Assembly (NCBI GenBank): GCA_965247065.1
Contig: CBDFGN010000006.1
Span: forward strand, 4,780,795-4,844,794
DNA length: 64,000 nt
Direction: 5' to 3'
Origin: CBDFGN01 sp965247065
GTDB lineage: Bacteria; Bacteroidota; Bacteroidia; Cytophagales; Cyclobacteriaceae
In this document: piece after piece, positions 47,517 through 56,688 of the stretch
Position numbering within the stretch: the first letter of the stretch is position 1
How the letters are laid out: each line of letters starts with the position of its first letter
Program-made: the position numbers and the translations under genes
Notes under the pieces: generated by a model
The model's input: the letters and a program-made list of their open reading frames with translations, nothing else
What the model was told of the DNA's origin: nothing
Databases searched by the model: none

Positions 47517-48392
47517 ATGACAAACGAGACAGTTAAGGTCACCATCTCCAAGGATTTTGAACGGTTTATCATTCCTCTGAGCAAGGAAGAGTATGGGCAG
47601 CTGGAGTTGAACATTTTAGAGGAAGGGTGCCACGACCCTTTGGTCGTGTGGAGTCAGAACGGCAAGAATATCCTGATGGATGGCCACAACCGCCTGAAGA
47701 TCTGCGAGAAGAACAATATCCCATATGAGGTCAGGGCCAAAAGGTTCAAGCATTTTGAGCAGGCCAAAGTTTGGATGTTAAACAATCAGCTCGGGAGAAG
47801 GAACCTTACCGGTGACCAGATGAGCTATTACCGGGGCCTGAAGTATGAAAGCTTGAAGAAGCAAAAAGGGGGAATTCAGAGCGCATTGTCAAAAGGACAA
47901 AATGTCCATTTGACCTCGGAACGGTTAGCTGAAGAGTTTAGGGTAAATGAGCGGACTATCCGGCGGGATGCCAAATTTGCCCAGGGACTGGAGCTGATCG
48001 GCCGCAATAATCCGGAGCTCAAGATGAGGATCCTTTCCGGCGAGGCCGTGGTGAAAAAGTCCGACGTCCAGGTATTGGCAGATCATGAGGATCAGGAAAA
48101 TCTGACCGTCAAGAACGAGGCCGACTTGTACAATAAGTCCAAAGTGATCAAAGATCGCGCCCTTGAGGAGATGGAAGGCAAGGTCAAGGAGATCGAGCAG
48201 GCCAGGATTGGGAGTGCCCAGGAAAAGCTGGCCGAGAAGGAGCCGGTATTTCTAGAACGGGAGGATCGTATTAATAGGCTCAAGGGTCAGATCATATCAG
48301 CCATCAACAGGGCCATCCGGGACCGGGATGTCCAGGCTACTGATGAGCTTAGGAAGCTCATCGATAGACTTGTCGACGAAATTCTGGATTAG
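47517..48392 (+). CDS. ParB-like nuclease-fold / DNA-binding protein
   Basis: A 291-residue protein. Residues 15-75 form the ParB N-terminal domain (PLSKEEYGQLELNILEEGCH, DPLVVWSQNGKNILMDGHNR), where GHNR corresponds to the GxRR/GHRR nucleotide-binding box of ParB/Srx folds. A helix-turn-helix follows (SERLAEEFRVNERTIRRDAK). The C-terminal half is a long charged coiled coil (about 205-290). It is not the chromosomal ParB, which has a different arrangement; such proteins are frequent on mobile elements as regulators. Confidence 0.78.
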   Translation: MTNETVKVTISKDFERFIIPLSKEEYGQLELNILEEGCHDPLVVWSQNGKNILMDGHNRLKICEKNNIPYEVRAKRFKHFEQAKVWMLNNQLGRRNLTGDQMSYYRGLKYESLKKQKGGIQSALSKGQNVHLTSERLAEEFRVNERTIRRDAKFAQGLELIGRNNPELKMRILSGEAVVKKSDVQVLADHEDQENLTVKNEADLYNKSKVIKDRALEEMEGKVKEIEQARIGSAQEKLAEKEPVFLEREDRINRLKGQIISAINRAIRDRDVQATDELRKLIDRLVDEILD

Positions 48393-48402
48393 AGTTAGCG
48401 GT

Positions 48403-48723
48403 TTGTTCTTTTCCAGCCGGGAAGTACCTGTTGCCTTGGTCGTATCTCCACATGGAGTTTATATTGAACTGGTCGGCGGCGTTCATGCTTATAATCCCTC
48501 AAACTCCCATGAACCCAACAAAATTGTTTATTTTCCTGGATCTGCACCGAAAATTTGGCTTAATAGATCGCTTCAAAGCTACGATCTCGAGATAGGCCAT
48601 ATCCGTGATACCCGGAAATTTAAAAAACCTGGTCCTTATCTTAAGACTAAGGAAACAATTCTGCCCTTCGGGTCAGCACCGCTTTTTAGCCGGTGGTTGT
48701 CTCTCATGCAGAAGGAAAGATAG
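48403..48723 (+). CDS. Small protein, unknown
   Basis: The frame is protein-like from about 48400 (SSREVPVALVVSPHGVYIEL) to the stop at 48723. A TTG at 48403 is the most plausible start, because an earlier ATG at 48328 would overlap the ParB-like gene by 65 bp. The product of about 106 residues is basic with PGSAPKIWLNRSLQSYDLEI. No family recognised; it may be a truncated gene. Confidence 0.4.
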   Translation: MFFSSREVPVALVVSPHGVYIELVGGVHAYNPSNSHEPNKIVYFPGSAPKIWLNRSLQSYDLEIGHIRDTRKFKKPGPYLKTKETILPFGSAPLFSRWLSLMQKER

Positions 48724-48741
48724 GAATATCAAAATCTTATT

Positions 48742-49464
48742 TTAGCCCCTCGGAATTGCAGACTTAGACATTTTGACCATGGCTTCTCTGGCATCCAGCA
48801 CGGTGGAAATTTTTGATTCAAAATTAAATCTAATTTTTTGTTGATTCAATAGCACGTCAAATCCATCAGCATCTATACCACACATTGAAATTATATCATC
48901 ATCACTTACTTTGATGTTTCTGCAATAGGTACAATACAAAATTAAATCCTTTCGATGATCATCATTCATATGGTTGATGATATGAACCTCTTGTTTGCCG
49001 TGAAATGGATTCGTCTGAAAGAAATCTTTCGGATTAATCCAATGAATGACTCCAAAACCTCCTATGTAATGAATTGCTCTAGGTTTAATTCTATGGAAAC
49101 TAAAATCGTGGACAGTGTCGTACGTTCTGGATTGTGGGAAGTATCTATAATATCGCTCCTTGAGTTCATCTTCTCCTTTTACCAATTCCGCAGTTCCAAC
49201 GATAGTAATACGCCCCATGGCTTGTACGTTTCCTTCATTTTGTGCCAAAATGGTTAGAGAAACTCCTTGATTGGATTTGATGTTTTTTTTGTGTTCTGCT
49301 ATTTCGGATATAAGAATTATTGGCCAACCATTATTATCAGAACAAAAAGGAACGACCGAACCAAAAGGAAAGCCTTCCAATTTTACCGAAATTGTAGACA
49401 ATACACCATGGCTAGTTTCATTGATGAGTGTCCTCGCCTCTAAATGAACTTCCATCATCCCCAT
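48742..49464 (-). CDS. HugZ-like flavin/heme-type split-barrel protein
   Basis: 240 residues. The N-terminal two thirds form a pyridoxamine-phosphate-oxidase-like split barrel (HGVLSTISVKLEGFPFGSVV, MGRITIVGTAELV); the C-terminal domain is DUF2470 with the marker HIINHMNDDHRKDLILYC and GIDADGFDVLL. This order is that of HugZ/HutZ heme-utilisation oxygenases and of a chloroplast relative. The family binds heme or flavin; its role here could be heme degradation or oxidative-stress defence. Start at 49464 or at the ATG three codons later. Confidence 0.8.
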   Translation of the reverse strand: MGMMEVHLEARTLINETSHGVLSTISVKLEGFPFGSVVPFCSDNNGWPIILISEIAEHKKNIKSNQGVSLTILAQNEGNVQAMGRITIVGTAELVKGEDELKERYYRYFPQSRTYDTVHDFSFHRIKPRAIHYIGGFGVIHWINPKDFFQTNPFHGKQEVHIINHMNDDHRKDLILYCTYCRNIKVSDDDIISMCGIDADGFDVLLNQQKIRFNFESKISTVLDAREAMVKMSKSAIPRG

Positions 49465-49618
49465 GATTTATTCATTTGAACAGCTGTTGTAATATTTGAT
49501 CTATCATAAAGTTATGATTATTAATATCAAATAACTGAAATGACCTCTTCCCTGAAAATCAAACACTATTCTAAGAATTCTAGATTAGAATCCTGAGTAT
49601 GAGATGCAGCCGAATGAA

Positions 49619-50080
49619 CTACTTTCCACTTGACTTGCCGTCTATTCGCTTGAATACATTTGTCCAAGCGCCGCGAACACGGATTGTATCGCCAGTTGAT
49701 AAGGTAAAACCCTCATCAAAGTCAACACTGTGAACAATGGCATTATTTGCCAAAATGTATATTTGAGCCTCACCATATTCCATAGAGTTCCAAACTTGGA
49801 TCGGTTCTAATGCTTCCCGCGTCCACTTCTCAATAGCGCTTCGTCCCTTAACAATGGCTCCATCAATTGCCAAGACTACATCGTCTTCATCAGCAAAACT
49901 TTGCATAATCCCTTCTGGATTAAGTTGAACAAACTGATCTGAAAATTCACGAAAACTTTGTTCGAGGGTGTTGATGATCTCAGATCGTTGTGAATCGGTT
50001 AACGATTGCTCAGTGGCTGGCTTACAAGCAGCCAATAGAAAAATGCTACAAAAGAAGATATATCGTATATCTTTTGACAT
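49619..50080 (-). CDS. SnoaL/NTF2-like lipoprotein
   Basis: Start at 50080 gives a lipoprotein signal (MSKDIRYIFFCSIFLLAACK, Cys19). The mature part is a cone-shaped NTF2-like fold: a first helix (RSEIINTLEQSFREFSDQFV), DEDDVVLAIDGAIVKGRSAI and the closing strand RVRGAWTNVFKRIDG. This is the DUF4440/SgcJ-type nuclear-transport-factor-2 group. Substrate unknown. An upstream in-frame start at 50110 would hide the signal. Confidence 0.72.
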   Translation of the reverse strand: MSKDIRYIFFCSIFLLAACKPATEQSLTDSQRSEIINTLEQSFREFSDQFVQLNPEGIMQSFADEDDVVLAIDGAIVKGRSAIEKWTREALEPIQVWNSMEYGEAQIYILANNAIVHSVDFDEGFTLSTGDTIRVRGAWTNVFKRIDGKSSGK

Positions 50081-50312
50081 GATACCACCTCTTTTTTGGT
50101 GAATTTTCATTAGTGTATAACATATATTCTACTGCCAATATCGGCCTTAGCAACAATATCGGGACATTACATGGCAAAAGCAATCTCTCCGAAATACGAC
50201 TTCCATAAATCGGTTCTAAGCCGCAAACTCGATCCAGGTCATATCCCAAGTCCCTTCTTTATTTCATTTTTCCTTTCTGTTGAGATAACAGGTTATTTTC
50301 TTTTCACGGCGA

Positions 50313-50336
50313 CTTTTTCTTTTTCACCGGCAAAAA
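50313..50336 (+). repeat. CTTTTTCACCGGCAAAA repeat member
   Basis: A copy of the T-rich plus ACCGGCAAAA unit found also at 44034, 45674 and 45858. A shorter relative (TTTTCTTTTCACGGCGA) lies directly upstream, at about 50295-50311. Confidence 0.55.
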
Positions 50337-50391
50337 AAAGAAATGGGCATTGCCCCCCTACTTTCGATGCCTAAACAGAGAATGCTTATCC

Positions 50392-50459
50392 GGGGGTGGT
50401 CAATATCACCAGAATGGGTGGTCAGTATCATAATATTGGGTGGTCAGCTTGATCAGAAT
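50392..50459. repeat. Three tandem GGGTGGTCA repeats, orphan IS21-type end
   Basis: Three direct units of 22-24 bp each begin GGGTGGTCA (50394, 50416, 50438) followed by ATATCA, GTATCA and GCTTGATCA. Multiple short direct repeats of this kind form the transposase-binding ends of IS21-family elements in Bacteroidota. No istA or istB gene is present, so this is probably a solo end left after deletion. Confidence 0.55.
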
Positions 50460-50616
50460 ACGCAGAAAGCCGTTAACTTAAAAGACGGACTGGACCAACA
50501 GCCATCCTTCCCACTTTTGAGCACAGGATTATTCCTGGTTACATTTACATTATTCTTAATATCTTCTAGTCTAGCGGATTTGCAGATCACTTTCAAATCG
50601 CTCTGTGAGGCATATG

Positions 50617-50658
50617 CTGGGCTCGTCACCCAGACTATTCTTTTCCTCTTTTAACCGG
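50617..50658 (+). repeat. 42-bp direct repeat, left copy
   Basis: CTGGG-loop-CCCAG hairpin followed by ACTATTCTTTTC and TCTTTTAACCGG. A near-identical copy at 51160-51201 lies on the other side of the gene 50668-51084, in the same orientation. Confidence 0.65.
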
Positions 50659-50667
50659 GGAATAGGA

Positions 50668-51084
50668 TTACAAAGACTTTACAACAGAATCCTTATCAGA
50701 ACCGACTACAACTGAGAAAATGATCCCTCTAATAAGGTGGCTGTTACGCCCAGCTCCTCTCAGAAGAATAAAGTACTTGCCAGGCTCCACCGAGTCGTCA
50801 ACTTTGATCTCCAAATGATAAACATCTGAGTGATTTGCATCGGCATTAATTCCTACTTCTATTTCACCTGATGTCTGGGCCTGGATACCTCCGAGCTTGG
50901 TTTTTCGATTTACCTTTGATCGAATAAGAAAAACGTCAGTATTCAAATTACCTCCGCTTGGCAATTCCAAATTGTAGGAAGGCATTCTTAAAACAGCTCC
51001 CTTTTTGGGCTGGGTTATTTCCTGTGCACTAGTCGTCAGGACAGCAAACAACATCAATGAAACAAAAAATGATAAAGTCCTCAT
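50668..51084 (-). CDS. Small secreted protein flanked by direct repeats
   Basis: A 138-residue protein with signal peptide (MRTLSFFVSLMLFAVLTTSA, cleavage before QEITQP). The mature part is a beta sandwich by eye (YNLELPSGGNLNTDVFLIRS, YHLEIKVDDSVEPGKYFILL), like a DUF4625 or pre-peptidase-type binding domain, but no family is assigned. The 42-bp direct repeats on both sides suggest that the gene travelled, or was inserted, as a unit. Confidence 0.68.
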   Translation of the reverse strand: MRTLSFFVSLMLFAVLTTSAQEITQPKKGAVLRMPSYNLELPSGGNLNTDVFLIRSKVNRKTKLGGIQAQTSGEIEVGINADANHSDVYHLEIKVDDSVEPGKYFILLRGAGRNSHLIRGIIFSVVVGSDKDSVVKSL

Positions 51085-51159
51085 GATTTCGGTTTTGGTT
51101 AGATAATGAATTACTATGATTTAATCTTTTGATTCCAAAATTATAATCTATCAAGGCTT

Positions 51160-51201
51160 CTGGGCTCGCCACCCAGACTATTCTTTTCATCTTTTAACCG
51201 G
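51160..51201 (+). repeat. 42-bp direct repeat, right copy
   Basis: CTGGG (51160-51164) and CCCAG (51172-51176) hairpin followed by ACTATTCTTTTC and ATCTTTTAACCGG. It differs from the left copy at about two positions. Confidence 0.65.
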
Positions 51202-51232
51202 TATGCGTTCGCGCGATGTTAACAACAATTGA

Positions 51233-51661
51233 CTACCCCGAAGCGACAAGCACCCCGAGGTTCATGACTACCCGCTCGGAGATGAGTTTGTCGGTCTTGT
51301 CGAAGTGATAAAAGGCGACGTACGGCAGTTCGACGTTGCGGCCCGTGGCTTCAATGCCTTGGAATTCACCGACATGTTTGCCACAGAGGCGTCCCTCGAC
51401 GATGATTTCGTTGTCTGTGAAATGTTCGCCGTCAATATAGTGGTGAATGTCTTCAAAAGCCCCGTCCGTGCCGGAATATCCCATAAGTCTGTGCGCGGCA
51501 AGAATGCTTTGCGGGTCCGTGAACGGGATTCGGTTGTAAAGCATCTCAGCGTCGGGTGAGAAGGTCGCCATAATACCATTCATGTCGTGGCCGTTCTCAA
51601 CGTCATAGTGGGATTTAAGCAGGGCTCTGCGTCGGGCCCTCTCGCTATGGGTAATAGACAT
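51233..51661 (-). CDS. SnoaL-like NTF2-fold protein
   Basis: A 142-residue soluble protein with the SnoaL-like pattern: HYDVENGHDMNGIMATFSPD in the first helix and strand, IPFTDPQSILAAHRLM, then YIDGEHFTDNEIIVEGRLCG and GRNVELPYVAFYHFDKTDKL at the dimer interface. Members are polyketide cyclases, isomerases or carrier-like proteins; the function here is open. It lies 3 bp downstream of the HMA protein gene on the same strand, so both may be co-transcribed. Codon use is more GC-rich than the genes around it, a hint of acquisition. Confidence 0.72.
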   Translation of the reverse strand: MSITHSERARRRALLKSHYDVENGHDMNGIMATFSPDAEMLYNRIPFTDPQSILAAHRLMGYSGTDGAFEDIHHYIDGEHFTDNEIIVEGRLCGKHVGEFQGIEATGRNVELPYVAFYHFDKTDKLISERVVMNLGVLVASG

Positions 51662-51664
51662 GGG

Positions 51665-51898
51665 TCATCCTCCTAGTTGTGATCTCAAAATGGAATATCT
51701 GCCGGAATATTTGCTGTCTTGATCCAAGGATATTTGTAACTCTGCTATCGGGATGCGTTCGTTCATGTTGATTACCGCTTCGTTTTGTTTGAGCGATATA
51801 TCAACCAGAGTAACATCCGGATGCTGTTCTAACTGGTCTTTAACATGGCCTGCACATCCTGTGCATTGCATGCCGGTAATTGAATATGTGCGTATCAT
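51665..51898 (-). CDS. HMA-domain copper chaperone, CopZ-like
   Basis: A 77-residue heavy-metal-associated domain with the metal motif GMQCTGCAGHVKDQL (CxxC at residues 11-14) and the usual beta-alpha-beta-beta-alpha order. Such proteins bind Cu(I) and pass it to a P1B ATPase, encoded nearby at 52596-54938 on the same strand. The last 20 residues are diverged. Confidence 0.82.
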   Translation of the reverse strand: MIRTYSITGMQCTGCAGHVKDQLEQHPDVTLVDISLKQNEAVINMNERIPIAELQISLDQDSKYSGRYSILRSQLGG

Positions 51899-51995
51899 TA
51901 TTTATTAGTTTAGGTTTATAATAACACAAAGTTGCATCTATTTATCCCAGCGAATGTTACGGAATTATTGAAATAAGGTATAAGATTTTTGGGTG

Positions 51996-52569
51996 CTAGA
52001 CTTTGTCGATTTGATTTCGCAGTGCTTCTAACATCGTACGAAATTGCGAAGGTCTAAACCCGGTGATTTGCTTGAACTGGTTAGAGAGGTATTGGGGACT
52101 GCTGTAATTCAACTCAAATGCAATCTGGTTGATCGTCATCTCTCCATAGTTGAGAAGTTCTTTAACTTTCTCTACTTTTTGTTGAATGATAAACTTTTCT
52201 ATTGTTCTTCTTTCAATTGTAGAGAAAAGGTTACTTATATAGGAGTAATCACGCCCAATTTCCTTCGCTAATATCTGGGAGAAGTTCTCTTGTGGTGGGT
52301 TGCTATTCTTATTGTAAATACACCAGGTTTATTATGATGCTCTTGATGTCATTGATCATTCTGTTATGGCTGTCTTCAAGGAGTTCAAATCCCTCTTTGG
52401 TCAAACTGAGTTCGAGTTCATTTTTGTTAATCTGATGAGGTCCGATTAGTTCAACTTTTCCAAGTTCTATGCTTTTAATGTCGCACCCCAGTTTTTGTAA
52501 TTCCTCCCGAACCACCTTAACGCAGCGGTCGCACACCATATTCTTTATGTAGAGTTTGTCTATTTTCAT
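51996..52569 (-). CDS. HMA-AraC fusion regulator, intact domains, one likely indel
   Basis: A metal-sensing-type domain with YIKNMVCDRCVKVVREEL (CxxC) is followed by a linker (ELSLTKEGFELLEDSHN) and an AraC-type helix-turn-helix (GRDYSYISNLFSTIERRTIE, GEMTINQIAFELNYSSPQYL, NQFKQITGFRPSQFR). Removing one T near 52318 joins INLVYYNKNSNPPQENFSQI. The gene ends at TAG 51996-51998, about 190 residues. It lies directly downstream of, and in the same direction as, the copper ATPase, and likely senses Cu or Ag and controls the cluster. The CxxC lacks the second Gly-Met context of transport HMA domains. Confidence 0.82.
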
Positions 52570-52595
52570 TTTGTATGGTTATAATTTTTTGCCAT

Positions 52596-54938
52596 TCAGT
52601 CGATAATTCGCAGCCGAAGGGCATTTCCGATAACGGACAACGAGCTGAAGCTCATGGCCGCCGCCGCAATCATGGGACTTAACACCAACCCGAAAACGGG
52701 GAAAAGTATACCTGCTGCCAGTGGAACCCCAAGGATATTATAGACAAATGCAAAAAATAGGTTCTGCCTTATGTTTCCCATCACATCTTTGCTGAGTCGG
52801 CGAGCATTGGCAATCCCACCCAAATTTCCCTTTACCAAAGTAATCTCGGCACTTTGCATGGCCACATCCGTCCCTGTGCCCATAGCGATGCCAATGTCTG
52901 CCTGGGCCAACGCTGGAGCATCGTTGATCCCATCCCCGGCCATCGCCACTTTCTTACCCCGATTCTGCAACTGTTTTATCTTTCTAAATTTATCTTCCGG
53001 AAGGCATTCCGCTTCGAAACCATCCAGATTCAGTTCTTGTGCCACAGCTCGAGCGGTATTTTCATTGTCTCCTGTCAGCATAATCAGTTCCAGGCCAAGC
53101 TCGCGCAACTTTGCAATGGCTGGCTTTGAAGTGTCTTTGACAGCATCAGCAACACTGACCACTCCAGCCACTACCTTATCGATAACCACGAACATTACGG
53201 TTTCTCCCTTTCCCTGCATTTCTTCAATTGTTTTGAGGTGCTCCCCTTCAACCGAAATGGCCATATCCTCCAGCAACTTCTTATTACCTACTGCTACATT
53301 CTTGCCATTGACAAATCCCTTCACACCCCGTCCGGTAATGGATTCGAATTTATCCACCGGAAGCGAATCAAGGGAAATAGCTTTTGCCCCGGAGACAATG
53401 GCTTCAGCCAAGGGGTGCTCGCTTTGAGAATCAATCGATGCAGCATACTGCAACACCTTTTTCTTGGAATGATCCCCAAAGGCAACGGCAGAGGTGAAGG
53501 AAGGCTTTCCCTCGGTGATGGTACCTGTCTTGTCGATCACTAAAGTATCCACTTTCTCCATCTCTTGAAGCGCCCTGGCATCTTTTACCAAGACACCCAA
53601 CTTGGCGCCCCGTCCCACACCCACCATGATAGACATCGGCGTAGCCAGTCCTAATGCGCAGGGGCAGGCAATGATGAGGACCGCCACTGCATTGACAAAA
53701 GCATATACCAAAGAGGGTTCAGGACCGAACAAAAACCAGGCGAAAAAGGTAAGAATTGCAACCAATACCACAATTGGGACAAAGTATCGGGAAACAGTAT
53801 CTGCCAGATTTTGGATGGGCGCCCTAGACCGGCTTGCTTGGTTTACCATCTCTATTATCTGTGCCAACAGGGTATCAGCACCTACTTTTTCAGCTCTCAT
53901 TTCAAATGACTCGGTACTGTTGATGGTCCCTCCTACCAGGTTGTCATCAACATCTTTTTCAACAGGTATGGGCTCACCCGTTATCATGGATTCATCCACA
54001 TTACTATGGCCTTTAGTAACCACACCATCTACTGGAATCTTCTCCCCAGGCTTAATTCTGATTATATCCCCAATCTGAACCTGTTCCAGAGGTAGTTGAT
54101 GTTCTTCCCCGTTTTTAATGACAGTAGCTGTGGGAGGCACTAAATTCATAAGCTCTTTTATAGCTGAGCTGGTCTTGCTATGTGCCCGAAGCTCCAATAC
54201 CTGGCCTAGCAGAACAAGTGTTAGGATCACTGTGGCCGCTTCAAAATACAGATGTACATAGCCATCGGCTTTAAATTGATCTGGGAAAAGGCCAGGGAAT
54301 AATAGCCCCAGAAAACTGAATACATAGGCAGCACCTACACCCAGGGATATCAATGTCCACATGTTGGGCGACTTTCTGATGATCGATGCATAACCTCTTT
54401 TGAAAAAGTCGGGGGTGGAATACAAAACCACCGGCAAGGACAGAAACAACTGGATCCATCCCAGCATTTTTGAGCTGGCAAGTTTGCTGATGGGAAGGCC
54501 TAACACCTCACCCATGGCGACGATGAAAACCGGGACAGTAAAAATCACTGCTACCCTGAATCGTTTCAACATCCTCTTGTAGGCCTCATCCTCTTGATCC
54601 GGCGGCTGGGGTGTTTTTGGCATCAGGTCCATGCCGCAGATAGGACAGGATCCGGGCTCTTGCCGAATGATTTCAGGATGCATGGGACAGGTATATTCAA
54701 CCTCACTTACAGCATTGCTCTTTTCTTTTGCCAGGTGCATGCCGCAAACTGGGCAATTGCCGGGTTCAGCATATTTCTTGTCCCCTTCGCAAAGCATGGG
54801 ACAGTAATAAAAGTCTCTGACGGGGTGATCCATCGGGCTATCCGAAGAGTGATGATGATGTTCCTGAGCCAGATCTCCAACTGGGATGGGGTCAGCATTT
54901 GCCTGATTCAATACCATGTTTTCATCGTGCGATTTCAT
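52596..54938 (-). CDS. copA: Copper-type P1B ATPase
   Basis: 780 residues. A His-rich N-terminus (QEHHHHSSDSPMDH) is followed by two heavy-metal-binding short domains (YYCPMLCEGDKKYAEPGNCP and YTCPMHPEIIRQEPGSCPIC), not by classical HMA domains. Core motifs: TGEPIPVEK in the actuator domain, IIACPCALGLATP in the metal path (CPC), DKTGTITEG with the phospho-Asp, HPLAEAI in the N-domain and GDGINDAPALAQADIG. This is a Cu(I)/Ag(I) exporter of the inner membrane. The gene symbol is given by family, not by a proven orthologue. Flanking regulators and chaperone support copper resistance. Confidence 0.92.
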   Translation of the reverse strand: MKSHDENMVLNQANADPIPVGDLAQEHHHHSSDSPMDHPVRDFYYCPMLCEGDKKYAEPGNCPVCGMHLAKEKSNAVSEVEYTCPMHPEIIRQEPGSCPICGMDLMPKTPQPPDQEDEAYKRMLKRFRVAVIFTVPVFIVAMGEVLGLPISKLASSKMLGWIQLFLSLPVVLYSTPDFFKRGYASIIRKSPNMWTLISLGVGAAYVFSFLGLLFPGLFPDQFKADGYVHLYFEAATVILTLVLLGQVLELRAHSKTSSAIKELMNLVPPTATVIKNGEEHQLPLEQVQIGDIIRIKPGEKIPVDGVVTKGHSNVDESMITGEPIPVEKDVDDNLVGGTINSTESFEMRAEKVGADTLLAQIIEMVNQASRSRAPIQNLADTVSRYFVPIVVLVAILTFFAWFLFGPEPSLVYAFVNAVAVLIIACPCALGLATPMSIMVGVGRGAKLGVLVKDARALQEMEKVDTLVIDKTGTITEGKPSFTSAVAFGDHSKKKVLQYAASIDSQSEHPLAEAIVSGAKAISLDSLPVDKFESITGRGVKGFVNGKNVAVGNKKLLEDMAISVEGEHLKTIEEMQGKGETVMFVVIDKVVAGVVSVADAVKDTSKPAIAKLRELGLELIMLTGDNENTARAVAQELNLDGFEAECLPEDKFRKIKQLQNRGKKVAMAGDGINDAPALAQADIGIAMGTGTDVAMQSAEITLVKGNLGGIANARRLSKDVMGNIRQNLFFAFVYNILGVPLAAGILFPVFGLVLSPMIAAAAMSFSSLSVIGNALRLRIID

Positions 54939-55506
54939 ATTTGTATTAATTCATATCTTCACTTTAGTATCCTTTTCCAGCTAAAAGGAAAATCGCTTTT
55001 ACTTTTATCCCCTGATAGCCTTTTCAAAATTGGCGTGAGTTGTTCGCAAAACCGTTACATAATTCCGGGAAGGATTTGTAAGTTTTTGCTAAATGTTGTT
55101 TAAGGGATTTCGCTGAGGATTTTTGAGATTCTTAAATTCAGTCGGGCTCATGCCTGTAACTTTCTTAAACTGGTTGGAAAGATGAGCTACACTACTGTAG
55201 CCCAGTTGGAAGGATATTTCAGAAAGGGTGAGTTCATCGTAATAAAGAAGTTCTTTTATTCTTTCAATTTTTTGTGCGATGATAAATTTCTCAATGGTAA
55301 TACCCGTTACTGAAGAAAAAAGATTGCTTAAATGGTTACGATCATGATGAACATTTTCCGCGATATATACTGAATACTTCGTTTTGGGAGGACTGTCCGA
55401 ATAATGGATCATTTCGATAATCAACGTTTTGACCCTTTCAATTAACGCCGCGTTTTTGTCTTCAAGGAGCTCAAATCCTTGTGCCTCCAGCACTTTTGAT
55501 AATTTA

Positions 55507-56537
55507 ACGTGAGTTCGATATAAAATAGAGTAGTTTATTGATAGAAAAAAGGCAGAAAATTAGTATATTAAGTCATTGACAATCAACAAAATAACTAATA
55601 TTTCTACCTATGTTAACTGCTACTAAAATTACTGAAATTTTTTGTTCCATTGACGATTTTTGTCTGGATTTTGTCCCAAAATTGGAAAAAAGATTGCTGG
55701 GAAGTAAAAAGCGCAACAAACCTGGTAAGCTTTCTTTATCCGAAGTAATGACTATACAGGTCTTGTTCCAGATCTCAGGATATCGAAATTTCAAGACCTT
55801 TTACAACACATACGTTTGTGGCCACTTGCGCTCCTTCTTTCCTGATGTGGTAAGCTATAACCGAATGGTAGAACTTTGTAGTGGAAGTCTTCTGCCAATG
55901 GCTATTTATCTGAAAACACAAGGGACTGGACAGTGTACAGGTATAAGTTTTATAGACAGCACTCCGTTAAGGGTCTGTCATAACAGACGGATCCATAACC
56001 ATAAAGTATTTGAAGGGTTAGCTAAAAGAGGCCATTGTTCCATCGGATGGTTCTACGGGTTTAAGCTCCATCTTATCACTGCTGATACGGGTGAAATCAT
56101 CGATTTTATGCTCACACCGGGCAATGTGGATGACAGAAAGCCTCTTAAAATTGAACGGTTTATTAAGAAATTATTCGGAAAGCTCTTTGGTGATAAAGGC
56201 TACATCAGTAAGGAACTTTTTAAAAATCTGTTCTTCCGCGGAGTCCATCTGATAACCAAACTCAAACGCAATATGAAGTCCTCATCCTTAACCCCCATCA
56301 TGGATGCTATAATGCTCCGTAAAAGGGCTATTTGTGAGACTATCATTGATCAACTTAAAAACATCTTCCAGATTGAACACTCCAGGCACAGGAGCCCAAC
56401 TAATTTCCTTACCAACCTTTTCTCGGCTTTAATCGCTTACAACTTTTGCGAAAAAAAGCCCTCAATCAAATTGAACTACCAGGACACCGGTCAACTCTTT
56501 CTCGCTCTTTAATCATTCCTTATTGTCGAACTCACGT
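55507..56537 (+). mobile_element. IS982-family element, copy 2, with 7-bp target duplication
   Basis: 1,031 bp, same ends as copy 1 (ACGTGAGTTCGA and its inverse) but in the opposite orientation. It is flanked by the perfect duplication TAATTTA (55500-55506 and 56538-56544), which dates the insertion as recent and undisturbed. Confidence 0.95.
55610..56512 (+). CDS. IS982-family transposase, copy 2
   Basis: Identical in protein sequence to copy 1 (300 residues, DDE residues in GISFIDSTPL, LFGDKGYIS and ICETIIDQLK). Intact. Confidence 0.93.
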   Translation: MLTATKITEIFCSIDDFCLDFVPKLEKRLLGSKKRNKPGKLSLSEVMTIQVLFQISGYRNFKTFYNTYVCGHLRSFFPDVVSYNRMVELCSGSLLPMAIYLKTQGTGQCTGISFIDSTPLRVCHNRRIHNHKVFEGLAKRGHCSIGWFYGFKLHLITADTGEIIDFMLTPGNVDDRKPLKIERFIKKLFGKLFGDKGYISKELFKNLFFRGVHLITKLKRNMKSSSLTPIMDAIMLRKRAICETIIDQLKNIFQIEHSRHRSPTNFLTNLFSALIAYNFCEKKPSIKLNYQDTGQLFLAL

Positions 56538-56688
56538 TAATTTATCTTTTTGGTCATCCCCAATAGGCCTTTCAAGCTTCACTTCTCCCAATCGGACATT
56601 TTTGAAGGGGATGGATAGGTCATGAAAGTCTTTTTCAACCGTCATTATGCATCGGTTGCAAACCATGTTTTTGATGTATAAGATGTTT

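Noticed and set aside
50343..50654. 103-codon plus-strand open frame
   Set aside because: It runs through the IS21-type repeats and the 42-bp direct repeat, so it is unlikely to be a gene.
53602..54078. 158-codon plus-strand open frame
   Set aside because: Antisense to the copper ATPase; no independent evidence.
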